Source: Amphiura filiformis
Taxonomy: Eukaryota; Echinodermata; Ophiuroidea; Amphilepidida; Amphiuridae
Reading direction: 5' to 3'
Assembly: GCF_039555335.1 (NCBI RefSeq)
Contig: NC_092644.1
Span: 51,163,281 to 51,227,280, forward strand
DNA length: 64,000 nucleotides
Shown: piece after piece, positions 34,972-46,499 of the stretch
How positions within the stretch are numbered: position 1 is the stretch's first letter
Layout: each line of letters opens with the position of its first letter
Notes under the pieces: generated by a model
The model's database searches: none
What the model was told of the DNA's origin: nothing
The model's input: only the letters and a program-made list of their open reading frames with translations
Made by a program: the position numbers and the translations under genes

Positions 34972-35462
34972 GTTATGAAACAAAGGTGAGGGTCATGAAT
35001 ATGTCAGTGAGCAGAGTCGATTTTATGAACCCCTTCCATCGTGGGCTGAAAATTTTGTGACCCCTATCTTTGGCGGAATATTTTGATGACCGCCCTTTTG
35101 TACATGCATACCAGAGACAAATTTCCAAAAAAGTTAAGAAATGTGTGTTTGATGGAAAGGTGTGCACAGTACAGAAACATTATTTTGTCATTGTAACTAA
35201 AGATTGTAAAATTTGTGATGGAAAGTGTAAATGTGCTCGTAGGGCACCCACATTATTTTAAAGTCACACGCCCTTTCACTCGTTTTCAGAGAAGAACGGC
35301 AGCCCTTGCTCAGATTGACGCGAATGCCCTGTTATTCTGTTAATGAGCGACATATACAAGGAGCTTTGTTTGTGCAGACCAATGTCTAAGGCGCGAATCG
35401 GCCAATCAAATTATCACGTCTGTAGTTATGTTTGTCAGACGATTGAATCAGCCAATCAGAAC
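34972..35462. other. No gene called
   Basis: An ORF at 35070-35261 ends in a Cys-rich stretch (CKICDGKCKCARR), but it is short, lacks splice support and has no family match that I recognise. Confidence 0.35.
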
Positions 35463-35790
35463 CAGTGCCGTAACTACCGGGGGCAGAGGGGGAAAGCGTG
35501 CCCGGCGCTACCCTTAAGGGGGCACCAAATTGACCAATTCAGCATCGATTCGCGCCCCTCCAAGCGATGAAAGTCAAAATTTTCAGCACAAAATCTATTG
35601 AAAGAACATTTTAAGACCGATATTCAACTTCTAGTAACCAAAATTAATTAGTGGTAGGCCTTATTTGTCCAAAATTTTAAGCGTCCGCAGCATAAATGTT
35701 TAAAAAATTTCCCACGCCTAAGATATTCTGGGGGTGTAAGCAATTTTTTTTTTCTTGCCCCAGGCGCTACCAAACCTAGTTACGCCACTG
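35463..35790. mobile_element. Non-autonomous hAT element (328 bp)
   Basis: It starts CAGTGCCGTAACTACCGGGG and ends CTAGTTACGCCACTG. It is flanked by the exact 8-bp duplication ATCAGAAC (35455-35462 and 35791-35798). The termini are close to those of the element at 14714-15217 (CAGxGGCGTAAC), so both may be moved by the same hAT transposase. GGGGGCA- and GGCGCTAC-type segments lie just inside both ends. No transposase is encoded. Confidence 0.92.
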
Positions 35791-35798
35791 ATCAGAAC

Positions 35799-36880
35799 CC
35801 TACTACCGTGTTTACACTGTGCCCACTCTCAAAATGTAAACAAGTGCCATTCTTCTTTGAAGGAAACTGTAGTAATTATAACCTCCTTTTTGGTGTAAAA
35901 AAATTATGACCCTCACTATTTTTGGTATACAATTTGTATGACCCCTAGTATATTCATGACCCCATTCTGAAGAAAATGACAGCCCCCTAAATGCACAAAA
36001 AATTGTCTTTTATGCAAAGGTCATTCAGCACTTTTGAGCCAACCTGAAGCATTCATCCTTGTTCACCTTAACTGATATTGGAGGTCAAGCTTCACCTCGA
36101 TCAGCTTACTTTTTGCTCTCACAAATTTGAAGTCAACTTTCACTATATAAAGTGTTCTGTTGGGCCAAGCTTCACCATGCATCCAAAAGGATTTTCATTG
36201 TCTCACCATTTATGCGTTCAATTTGTCACCATGCATCGGTTCACGATAATAATGCCTGAGAGCGAAAGCCAAGTTTAACCTTAATCATACGAATGCTTTT
36301 ATTAGTTCAAGCTTCACCCAGAAGTTCATTTTGATAAGTCTAAACTTAATCATCGTAAAGTGGTATCCAAGAAGAAGAAGAAAATAGTGAAGCTTGACGT
36401 GGCTTGAGGAGGGTACTGAGTTCCAAGATTCACAATGATGCCCACATTAATGTCTTCTGGATCTTCTTATTGTGGGATAGCAACCCCTGTAAACATGGTA
36501 AATGTATTCCTTATTTTTAAGATGCTCGCTTGGCTTCTGTAACAGTATCCACATCAAGTTGTGAAGCAAGTGTGTATGCTGTGGATAGAAAAAAATACGA
36601 TTATTATTGACATATCTCTGTTGAAATGTTCTCATTCCTAAAACACTATTACAATGTACCAAATCATTGTATATATTATCTTCAATTAATTGTCACCATA
36701 ATTAGTTCCCTTCTCCTAATAAACAAGAAATCAAGGGCTCAGGGACATAACATCTTAACTCAAAATTGCTAGTTTGAGTGCACTGTGTAAATACAAACCA
36801 TGATGTAGATCTATATGATTTTGTGTACATTAAAATTTTCATATTAAAATCTCATTTTCATCACAACGATACTGTGGCGT
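35799..36880. other. No gene recognised
   Basis: Motifs such as TTATGACCCTCA and TATGACCCCTAG recur around 35900-35960 and also upstream near 35020-35095. They may be flanks of one older repeat now split by the hAT element. Around 36060-36330 several AAGCTTCACC-type words repeat irregularly. No gene is supported. Confidence 0.4.
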
Positions 36881-36885
36881 ATATT

Positions 36886-37060
36886 GGGGTGCCACCAGTG
36901 TTGAAATATGCCTCAAAAAGTTACAGGCCAGCCAGGCTTGACCTTTTAAAAAAGTTACCGGCCAGCCAACTAGATGCCAGTCAGAAAATTTCCGGCCAGG
37001 CCAAAAAGTTACATGCCAATGGCCGACTGACCGGCCATATTTTGTATGTTGGGTGCCACC
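36886..37060. repeat. Degenerate minisatellite (GTTACxGGCCAGCC)
   Basis: Variants of AAAAGTTACAGGCCAGCCA occur about four times at irregular ~35-55-bp spacing. They are bracketed by two direct copies of TTGGGGTGCCACC / TTGGGTGCCACCCC. This sits just outside the large fold-back structure. Confidence 0.6.
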
Positions 37061-37829
37061 CCAGTCCCAACCTTTCCCTGGTTCTGGAGTAAGGTGCATC
37101 TCATGCCCTCTTGTCAAAATTTCTTGTCCCTAGTCTCAAAACATGCCATTGGTCAATATATTACTGCATACCAAATTTAAAATTATTCCAAAATCATAAT
37201 AGGGGCCTCCGTGATGCTGAAATTGTTGGTCAATGACCATACCCTAATGTTAATGTTAGAAATTATTGCTGCCTTATGCATTTTAGTTCATGCAGTTAGG
37301 ACTATTAATGAATAAAGATGATAAAAAAGCATACTTGTCTCAAAATTAAACATAAGGGAGCTATCTACAAAGACCAAGTTTATGTAAACACAAATGGCTG
37401 CCTTGTGCTGTCTTTACTGTGTAATTGTGAAATTGCTAAAATATTCATAACTTTCCTATTTGTGCTATAAACTTTGACCTGTTAGGCAGATAATACTAAA
37501 GACTTGAGATCACACACTTGCATCTAGACCTTGCTCAATTTGATGAGACAACACACACAGGCCTGATGAGCTCGAGGGTAGCCTTGTTCAAGGCCTTCTA
37601 AGATTTCCTCCCTGCTTGAACTATTTTTGGGCTCATGAAGTCAGTGAGGGCCACAGATTACAGCTATTAATGACCGTGCGTATGCTGAAAAATTGAACTT
37701 GGGCTCAGTCTACGAACCGCCAAACAGCCCTGTCTCGCCATACGAGCTCGAGGCACAACCCGAGTTTGATTGTTCAACTTAAAACACATGATTATAAGCA
37801 GCCACAGTCTGTGATGGTCATATCATGGA

Positions 37830-38147
37830 CAGGGTTGTAGCTAGGATATTTTCAGTGCTGGGTGGCATTTGATGAAAATCTTGCATATTTATTTATTTAT
37901 TTATTTATTTATTTATTTCTTATTTAACCTGGGGTGACCAATCAATGCACTGGCATTGTTCTCCTTAGTTCCCAGGTGGAAATTGTTTGCCAAAATAGAC
38001 CAAATTCTTAACTAATTCAATAAAATGCTGCAATTTTGGCCTCTGAGTGGTGGGCTCCAATGCTAAAATTGGAGCCGAGTGCTAGGCTCCAAAACCGATT
38101 GGTGGGCTCTACCGCCACCACCACCGCCCACTGTAGCTACATCCCTG
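37830..38147. mobile_element. Non-autonomous hAT element (318 bp) in the fold-back core
   Basis: It begins CAGGGTTGTAGCTA and ends TAGCTACATCCCTG. The exact 8-bp repeat ATCATGGA lies at 37822-37829 and 38148-38155. The inside contains a tetranucleotide run and a LINE 3' fragment (37884-37980), then GGTGGGCTC-type short repeats. No transposase is encoded. Confidence 0.92.
37884..37980 (-). mobile_element. Truncated LINE 3' end inside the hAT element
   Basis: An (ATTT)n run followed by CTTATTTAACCTGGGGTGACC and CATTGTTCTCCTTAGTTCCCAGG matches the 3' end of the minus-strand LINE at 20660-20735. Only about 75 bases of element sequence are present, which is typical of extreme 5' truncation during target-primed insertion. 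Confidence 0.7.
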
Positions 38148-38155
38148 ATCATGGA

Positions 38156-38344
38156 CTTGCCAAGCCCAAAAGTTGTGATAGGATTCAAGTGCTGGTCATG
38201 AGGGAGGAAACTTAGAGGGCTAGCCAGAGGGCTGAGGTTCTTCAAATCTTGAGATTGGATATCTTCGATTGGCACTCGTGAGGAAATCAGAGCTGGGTTT
38301 ACTCCATGCTCAACGCTCATTGATATTGAGGGCATTAATGTCAT
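38156..38344 (-). pseudogene. Coding-like fragment of unknown family
   Basis: The minus-strand frame reads MPSISMSVEHGVNPALISS, then PIEDIQSQDLKNLSPLASPL and PHDQHLNPITTFGLGKSMI. The varied, non-repetitive composition looks protein-like, unlike neighbouring ORFs. The frame is cut on its C-terminal side by the hAT element at 37830-38147 and meets stops on both sides. No domain is recognised. It may be an exon relic or part of a lost transposon protein. Confidence 0.3.
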
Positions 38345-39187
38345 TGAGTGATGCTTTGGTACATGTATGCTTCAGAGTCTCAACATTCTGGGGAAAGGAA
38401 ATCAGGACCATATTGTTTATCTCTGGAATATGAAGTGTGATCCGAGGATCATGCACATTGCACAGCTAGATCAGCAAGGGCTGCAGATGGAGTCATTTCT
38501 GTAGACACTGATGAGGGTTTCCCAAATCCAGTTCCAATAAGGCATATATGTGTCATGATTATTTACGTCATTCTGCTTCATACTTTGCCTTTCATCTGGC
38601 CTAGCATCTACAATGCTCTAGAATTTTAAACTTCTGAGTTTGCTCACCACTACCTATCCACAACTTCACGATATAAACCACCTCTGCTGAGAACTCCCAT
38701 CTGAAGATTTGAAGAACCTCAGCCTCCATTCTTTTAACATATTGGGTGCTGTGACTGCTGTCTCATCAAATTGAGCAAGGTCTATATATGTGCAAATGTG
38801 CGATCACTCTTCTGTAGTAGTATCAGCCTAACAGGTCAAAGTTGGCACAAAAACAGTAACGTTATGTATTCACAATTACACAGTAAAGACAGCAAATGGC
38901 AGCCAATTTTGTTTACATAAACTTGGCCTTGTTATTTTTGAGTAAGACTGTTATTTTGATCATCTTTTATTCATTGATAGTAGTAAGGACTAAGTTACTA
39001 GTACAGCAGTCATTTGTAATGTACACAATGCATGAATAAAATAGCTGCCTTATGCATATGGTATGGCTATTGACCCCCAAAACCCGGCCCCAAAACGACT
39101 TTGGAATAATTTTAAATTTGCAATGGGGACAAGAAATTTGTGTGACATGAGGTGATGGGGGGCACGAGATGTACCCTATTCTGGAGC

Positions 39188-40779
39188 CACTGATTTTGTT
39201 TCTAGATATTTGTGTAACTGCATTTCACAAAATGACCAAGTGATAATTTTGACAAGTCGGTACTTTCACAGCTTTGGGGCACATCCATTTTGTATCCTTG
39301 CCCTTGGCGCACAACCCCTAGCTACACCAGGCAACATGAAAAGAAACATATATCTGGGAATAGCTGTTCTTACCAACAATGGCTGGTGTGTGTCATTCAT
39401 GGTCTTGTTTGATCACATCTAATCCTGTTCTGCCCCACTGTAAAAATCATCCATCAATCTTCTACATAGTTTTGCAAATGTCTTCTCCATATCCAGTGTA
39501 CTTGGAAACACAAACACTGCCATGCCTGGAGTAAGCTCCACCATCTGGAAGTAGTAAAACAGTTCAGTATAATTATAACACTTACTGGCAAAGTTCATGG
39601 AGATTGAATGAAAGTTAAAAAATTGGCTCAAATTTATTTAGCTGTCAACGCCACACAAGTAGCCTACAGGTACTGTATTCACCATAATTAGTTCCCTTCT
39701 CCTAATAACCACCCTTAAAGAAACTTTTGAAAGACAGCTGTACAACTAAATTCATCAAATGTCTAAATAAAAGTATACCTCAGTTCTAAACAGTGGTGGC
39801 ACTACTAGGGGGCAGGGGCAATTGCACATAAAAAATAATTTTATTAAAGAACATCCATGGATCACTTTGCAGGGTCTTAGGCAAGATTTGAAGGTTTGGG
39901 TGTGTAAATTGAAAAAACTGGGTGTGTAAATTTAAACATTTGTGTACAAAGTATAGGCCATGTGGGCAAAAACTGGACGTGTACAAATTTGGGTGTGTAA
40001 CATTTGCTGGCTGCCTAAGCCCTACAATCAAAGAAATTAATGTTGGTACACTCGGGCATACTAAATGTAAATCGCCACCCCTCTCCCCCAGTTCAATGTT
40101 GATGAAAGCACTTTTTCCATTGGGCTCTCCAGTCTCCCCAACATTGATTGAGGGGAATGGGGAGGAAGAGGAAAGGAGAAGGTATGTACTTCTCATCAAA
40201 CATAGTTATACTAATTTCACTTAACTCTCAGAGCGGCAATGAAGAGTTCCAACATATTGTCAAGGTGTACCAACTATTAAATTCCTTGATTGTAGCTTCC
40301 AAGACTATTTGTGGTACTATTTGTGATTTATCCCTCAGAATGGATAAAATAAAAATAAAATCAAATGCCTTGATCAAACTTCATCCAGCAGGAATATCTC
40401 CAATATTCTACATTTCAATTTTTTATTTACGATTTAGCAAAGGAATATACTATAGATAATGCATGATGTATATATCGAATTTTTTATATGATGTATTTTA
40501 TTGACACGAAATTTGATACAGGTAAAATATGCCCTTCCTGACTGCCATTCTGCCTCTATTTATGGCCTCGACCAGCGGCTAAAAGAGTACAAAATATTGC
40601 ACCAAATGGCGTCATTTGCACCTCAAATTTTTTAAATCGATAGCTTCACAGGGGGACACCCTCTGGCTCCCCACCCCAGGTGCTAAAGCAGCCATTGAGT
40701 GGCACTTTGCTGTTTTCTTTTATTTCATGTGGCACTTCAACATATTTGAGGAAGCCTAATCTACATGATACTTGTTGTG
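39188..40779. other. No gene recognised
   Basis: CAGTGGTGGCACTACTAGG at 39791 looks like an hAT left end, but no partner was found. Overlapping ORFs on both strands at 39786-40224 have no motif. Confidence 0.4.
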
Positions 40780-42026
40780 AACGCAGCGAGCAGGAAATTG
40801 GCAAAGTGTTTCCGTAACTGTTTTCCTTTATAAAGCCATTTTAGAGTGTTTTATTTAAAAGGCGCCCTTACTTGATAACTCTAGCTTCAATTTCAAAATT
40901 TTTTTTGCACACGATAGTTACGCATTCGATGCTAGAGTGCATTGCTAAAATGTTTTTCGTGGGACAGCGTGCAATCTTTTGTTATATTTATTCTGTTTAA
41001 ATGTTGAAATTTGGATGAAAGTTATTTTGATGAGTCAACTACAGTACGGTATCTTTTGAGCAAGATTTGCCTATTTTTTGAACAGTCTAAAATTTTGCTA
41101 AAGTTTAATTTTAGCAACATTTTTGATGCGATTGTCTGTCGTGATCAGCTGTGTAATTTACTATTTTGCTTCTGAACTTCCATTGCTTTGCACGGTACGT
41201 GTCATGCTTCAGCGAATCCGACTAGATTTTGAATGCAATGGTCTCTAGAATGTAGGTATGCTAGGTGAATTCAAATTTGCCATCAAACTGCATCATTTTA
41301 TATATCAAATTAAAGCCCTTGAGTAAACAAAGCCAAAACTGAAAACCGTTTTTTTTTTTTTTTTTCCGCAGCAAAGTTACATCTTGTCAAAGATTGACTT
41401 TCATCAAACAATGTCAAAAAGATTCAGCTAGCAAAATTCCCCAAAACGGCATTTCGGGGGTGTTTATAGATCTTAGTCTCATTATGATAGCAGCTTTTTT
41501 TAATGGAACTGCTATCAAAATCCTCTAAAATTCCATGTGCGAAAGTGACTTATCACCATAAAAATCATATATTTGGGTCAAGTGAAGTATAGAAAACATA
41601 TTTATGTAGGTTTCTTTCTTCGGGCACAAGTTTTAAATTTCTATGTAAAAATGCATTGACATTGTCGGCGAATTTGGCTGACTAGCAAATGTGTTTGCCT
41701 GGCATACCTATAGAATGTGAAGCTATCGGTGAACAAATTCTTGGCTATCTCTTCTCGAGCAACTTGGAGCAAGGCACCCATGTGTGCCAAAAGTCACTTG
41801 CGCCCCCCCCCCTCGGCTCGGCTTGCCAAAAATTGCTTGCCCCACCCCTTTCGGGCTCGATAAAAATTTCTTGGCACCCCCCCATTTTACCGCCAGGAAT
41901 TTTTATAGGGCATTAGGGGGTGCTTATTTTGTACAAGTGGACTTTTTTTCCAGGTGGGGGTGGCAATTTTACATCGCACCAATTCCCCACCCCGCAACCC
42001 CGGGCTCATAATTATTGCACAGCCCC
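40780..42026. repeat. Harbinger-like family sequence, scattered
   Basis: GTGAACGCAGCGAGCAGGAAAT...TTTTAGAGTGTTTTATTTAAAAGG (40780-40870) and the block from about 41745 (CCCCCCTCGGCTCGGC, CAAAAATTGCTTGCCC) to GGGCTCATAATTATTGCACAGCCCC (42003-42027) are pieces of the family best seen at 48493-48864. The order is altered and about 850 bases of unrelated sequence lie between them. Confidence 0.5.
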
Positions 42027-42639
42027 TACGTCAGAAGTAGGTATAGTGCAATAGATAGAACAGTCCCCGGCATGCCCGGGAACAGCCCCGACCGAGAGAA
42101 TGCTAAATATCTTTATCATGTTTACTTTAAGCTTACCCATGTTGTTACCCGGGCTAACATGGCTAAGTTACTAAACACACGTCACACATATTTTTAGACT
42201 GAAGTACTTACTTAATATAGGTGATAGCTGCTAACGACGCCTCTTTCTTTCTCCAGGCATGCCAGGATATCAGTAAAAGTAATATTAGTGGATGAATTAT
42301 TCACTAGAAAGAATAAGATGACTGGAATTCTTCTTCGCATGCATGCATGTGTGTACATATATATCCAGCTGATCAGCTGATTCGTTGATTAGTCTCCCAC
42401 CAGTCGTAAACCAAACTGGTTACGGCATGTATAGCAAGTAAACGCTGCCATAAATCGTTTTAAATTGAAAGAGATGAAATTCCCCTCAAATTCGCATTTT
42501 AAAAAGGAAATTTTTAACTTTATCTGGCTGACCTGATAGCTTATGATTTTCTTAAACAAAATATGGCAAAAAAAATTTTTTGGAAATTTTTTTTGAGGGG
42601 TCTTGGACCACGCCCATTCCACCTCCCTTAAAAGACTGA
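42027..42639. other. No gene recognised
   Basis: Unassigned sequence ahead of unit 1. It includes a CATGCATGCATG run near 42338. Confidence 0.4.
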
Positions 42640-43780
42640 CGATCGCTCAAAATATTTTCGGATCGCCTCGCTTACACAAATTTGACAACCTATTATGTTT
42701 TCAGGGTCGGGGTAGCCCGAAAGGGGTTCCATCTGGGAGTCTCACAAAGAAGAAGGATCAAAATCTCACATGTTCACCGACCGTATCTGAATAAGTCATC
42801 TTTGTACTCTCTTTAGTTTTTCCCTGACCCTCCTCTTAATCCGCAGTTATTGCAAAGACCCGCCGACTCACTCCCAGAAAAAGAAAAGTAAGGAATGTTA
42901 ATGCTAATAATGCTATAAACTCACGTTGTCTTCATCGACTTTGTCACTTTGTCAAGTGGTGCGTTTACATGTGACTTTATTGTGGTCACTTATTAATACA
43001 GGGTGTCCCAGAGTTATCTATACCGAGAAAGTTGAATGTTTTTAAGGTATGAATAGCATTACTTTTGGTGGCATTGTTTTAAATTCTATATTCTACATAT
43101 ATTTAGCTTTTTTTTTGGGAATTTCAGATTTGAAAAATTTGACGTTTCCAATAGAAGTTACAGGATATTGCGTAAAAATGGTGAAATTCTAAATTTGGAC
43201 AAATCAACCCAGTTTGAAAATCTGTAAAATTACTAACTGTTCAGCACAAAGTTATTTGGAAAAAGTTATGCAGGCATTTTTGTTGTGTCTTGTTCTTACT
43301 TCCACTAAAAGTTAGTATCTATTGACGGCAATTCTTTGGCGGCAATTTGGAAGATAATTATTGAGGTGTGTGTGAGTTTCATCATTTGAAATGCAGGTAG
43401 AGATGGATTTGTCATAACAGTATAAAAAATCGTATTTAGTGCTGCAGTATGTATTTATGTTCACAATACATTGGCAAACCTGCAGCTACGTAAAGGTGAA
43501 GATTAAATTGCCTCCAAGATTTCTTTGACATGCTTGAAGAAGTTATAGCCTCTGTAATAATGTCAATTTTGGGTAAAGATTGGTAAAAATCACAAAAATT
43601 GAACCCATATTGAAATTCTGGCGATTCACAATACATTGCGTCGCCAGCGGTTGCTCTTTATCAGTCCAATTTTTGACCTTCAGGGTCGACATCGCCGTTC
43701 TAGCCACCTTTGGATTTTCAGGCAGTGTGATAATACTAATATTGAAAACAGCTTCACGAAGGAATACGTGTAATTAATAG

Positions 43781-44290
43781 ATCTACCAAAAAAACGTTGA
43801 CAACGTAAAGAAAGCAGCAAGTTTAAAAAGCCCCACCTCGGCTCACTTTTTGAAACTTGGTCCCATTTGTAAAACGTACTGATTTCCTGGGACTGATTTA
43901 AACTTTATCATAATATTATCAACTTCAAACATTTCCAGATGTGTTATGTGTCTTAAATGCGCCGATGCGATATTAATTTGTTAGATCAGAAAGGTTATAA
44001 TCTTGCTCTTGCATGGTTAGCCAACATCCTATATATGTTTTGTTTTAGAATATTAATTTTTATGATTAATGATCGAATTAAATGAATAACAAGTAGGCAT
44101 ATAATGCCAGTCATGCTATTATTAAAACGTTATAACTTGTTGGAAACGCTGTATTTTGTTTAAAAAAATAAAATAAAAACGCCGATTTTGCTGTTGATGT
44201 TCAAAATGGGACCAAGTTTCAAAAAGTGAGCCGAGGTGGGGCTTTTTAAACTTGCTGCTTTCTTTACGTTGTCAACGTTTTTTGGTAGAT
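43781..44290. mobile_element. Fold-back element (ATCTACCAAAAAAACGTTGAC ends)
   Basis: The arms at 43781-43868 and 44204-44290 are near-perfect inverted repeats of about 88 bases. They contain GTAAAGAAAGCAGCAAG, CCCCACCTCGGCTCAC and GAAACTTGGTCCCATTT. The loop is about 330 bases and AT-rich. It is the left-most component of the composite insert. Confidence 0.85.
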
Positions 44291-44459
44291 TTCCTTTCTT
44301 TTTATGAATGAAGCCGAGTAGCTCCAAGCTTGAAAAGTCATCCGGTTACGAAGTTCTCCATAAGACGAATAAAGCGAAAAATAGAATAATATTATCCTTG
44401 ATTTATGACAATAAAAATACGAGTATATGTAGCTAGACCTATAACTAAAATGTACGTGG

Positions 44460-45620
44460 TTCTTTGTAGCCCTGGGGCAATCTAGTTGGATATCCAAATT
44501 TCGCCGTTTGTGGTTCTTTGTAGCCCTGCAGGCAATCTAGTTGGATATCTCTATTGAGCGGCGGTTGTTGGAGGTCTTTCGCTGTTTGTGGTTATAATTT
44601 TCCTTATCCTTCAAGCCTTGCCCTCTATCGAGGGCTAATTTATAGTTAAAACTTGTTGGATATCCAAATTTCGCGGTTTGTGGTTCTTTGCAGCCCTGCG
44701 GGGCAATATAGTTGGATATTTCTATTGAGCGGCAGTTGTTGGTAGTTTTTCGCGGTTTGTGGTTTTAATTTGTAGGATATCCATATTTCAAGATTTGTGG
44801 TTCCTTAGTCCTGCGGGGCAATCTAGCTGGATATCCAAATTTCGCGGTTTGGGGTTCTTTGTAGCCCTGCGGGGCAATCTAGTTGGATATCCCTATTGAG
44901 CGGCGGTTGTCGGCGGTCTTTTGAGATTTGTGGTTTTAATTTTCCCTTTAATTTCGGGCCGCCCCCTCCTCTACATCCCGAGGATGCTTTTCAATAATTT
45001 AAATTATACGGTTATACTATTATTTGGTATGATAATTTATCTTACCATGTTGACTTATATTGTTTGTTAAGGCAACTTTCGCGGTTCGTGGTTATAATTT
45101 CCCTAAATCCTTCAAACCTTGCCCTCTATCGAGGGCTAATTTATAGTTAAAACTTGTTGGACATCCATATTTCGCGGTGTGTGGTTCTTTATAGCCCTGC
45201 GGGGCAATCTAGTTGGATATCCAAATTTCGCGGTTTGTGGTTCTTTGTAGCCCTGTGGGCAATATAGTTGAATATTTCTATTGAGCGGCAGTTGTTGCCA
45301 GTTTTTCGCGGTTTGTGGTTTTAATTTGTAGGATATCCATATTTCAAGATTTGTGGTTCCTGAGTCCTGCGGTGCAATCTATTTGGATATCCAAATTTAT
45401 AGGTTTGTGGTTCTTTGTAGCCCTGCGGGGCAATCTAGTTGGATATCCCTATTGAGCGGCGGTTGTCGGCGGTCTTTTGAGATTTAATTTTCCCTTTAAT
45501 TTCGGGCCGCTTCCTCCTCTTCATCTCTTTCAATAATTTAAATTATACGGTGTTAAAAATTACTATTCCTTGGTATGATAATTTATCTTACCATGTTGAC
45601 TTATATTGTTTGTTAAGTCA
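44460..45620. repeat. Tandem-duplicated block with a GTTGGATATCC / TTTGTGGTTCTTTGTAGCC motif
   Basis: Two long copies begin near 44586 and 45087, offset 501 bases at CCTTCAAxCCTTGCCCTCTA, and end near 45070 and 45616 (TATTGTTTGTTAA). The second copy therefore has about 45 extra bases net. Within each, the motif GCGGTTTGTGGTTCTTTG, GCCCTGCGGGGCAATCTAG, TTGGATATCC repeats several times, alternating with TATTGAGCGGCGGTTGTCGG. This gives a nested repeat of ~60-100-bp units inside ~500-bp units. No ORF is meaningful. Confidence 0.8.
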
Positions 45621-45870
45621 ACTGGACGTGACAAAATATCCTGCTATGTAGACATTAATTTGTTGCTAAATTGACTTGGCATAATAATTTATTTCGCGAA
45701 GACGACATCCATTTTTGGTATGTCGACTTAGCATGATAATTTATCTTGCCATGTTGACTTGTTTGTTCAGTTGTCTTGGCGAGATATTTTATATCGTCAT
45801 GTTGACATAATGCTGATAATAAGTCGACATGGCACGATAATTATCTTGTCAAGTTGTGTCACATAGACGC
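45540..45870. repeat. Degenerate short tandem array (CATGTTGACTT / GATAATTTATCTT)
   Basis: Variants of GGCATGATAATTTATCTTGCC and ATGTTGACTT recur at roughly 35-65-bp spacing. Examples are near 45570, 45660, 45730, 45795 and 45830. It continues out of the 501-bp duplication and is AT-rich and non-coding. Confidence 0.6.
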
Positions 45871-46410
45871 TTCCGTACTATATATGCTTGATAAATGTTA
45901 TTTGGATTTTTTTTTCCTGCTGGCCTTCCATACTAGCGGAACAATTTTCCACACCTACAGAGTGTTTGCAATCAACCTACCGGGACGGTATGACAATTGT
46001 CATGTTCTACGATAGCTGAAGATGACAGAGAGTCATGTCTCTAAATCGATTTAACAACCATTCATACATATCACAATCATGTTTTATTGTCCTATTATCA
46101 TGCGAATTTGCCCGTGGTAGGACAAAATATATTTAAATGAGAATAACAATGAGTAAAGTCGTATTGCATACCCTATAATACCTGATCTAGTTTCTTGTGT
46201 TATTCAGATTTCTTTTGATCCTTGATGGTGTTGTATCACACTATGCTGTGTTTTTAAATGGGCCCTTAACACAATAAACAATTTCCCTGAGAATCAAACA
46301 ACTTGCTTTAATAAAAAAATAATAATATCACAATAGCACTGGATGTTAAAAATTATGTTATCCTTGATTAATGACAATAAATTGTTTAATAAAACATTGA
46401 AAAAAAATCA

Positions 46411-46485
46411 GTTGTTCACCGGGTTTCGAACTCGGGATAGCGTATCTGGAGTCAAGCGCCCTAACCATTAGGCCACGGGCCTCTG
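46411..46485 (-). tRNA. tRNA-like sequence (CCA loop), probable pseudogene or SINE head
   Basis: Minus strand. The A box is TGGCCTAATGGTTAG (about 46461-46475) and the B box GAGTTCGAAACCC (46421-46433). CTCCAGA sits where the anticodon loop should be, which would read CCA (Trp). The T-stem CCGAG/CCCGG has one mismatch, the anticodon stem has only one sound pair, and no acceptor stem forms. The promoter boxes are good but the fold is poor, which is typical of a tRNA-derived SINE or tRNA pseudogene. It lies in the composite insert. Confidence 0.45.
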
Positions 46486-46499
46486 CTGTAAATTACGGT

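Larger units (their letters stand above)
37081..39187. mobile_element. Large fold-back structure, ~450-bp arms around a 1.2-kb core
   Basis: The left arm (37081-37560) and right arm (38740-39187) are inverted copies of one another. Paired segments include TCTGGAGTAAGGTGCATCTC with its inverse near 39165, AAATTTAAAATTATTCCAAA, AAACTTGG, TGGCTGCC, GACCTGTTAGGC and TGTCTCATCAAATTGAGC. The right outer end, read inwards, begins CAGTGGCTCCAGA and could be hAT-like. The left outer end is eroded. The core holds a coding-like fragment and a separate hAT insertion. It could be a transposon with long inverted ends or an inverted duplication. Confidence 0.65.

Noticed and set aside
35070-35261. Short ORF with a Cys-rich end (CKICDGKCKCARR)
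   Set aside because: It looks like a small zinc-binding motif, but the spacing matches no family that I know and there is no splice or upstream coding support.
37081-39187. LTR retrotransposon
   Set aside because: The long repeats are inverted rather than direct, and no gag, protease or integrase motif is seen.
39786-40224. Two long overlapping ORFs (137 and 100 codons) on opposite strands
   Set aside because: Antisense mirror ORFs without a family signature, beginning at an unmatched hAT-like end. Chance openness is the simpler explanation.
44460-45870. Possible CRISPR-like regular repeats
   Set aside because: The repeats are contiguous and diverged and occur inside a larger duplication. 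There are no unique spacers of constant length and no cas genes, and the DNA is animal-like.
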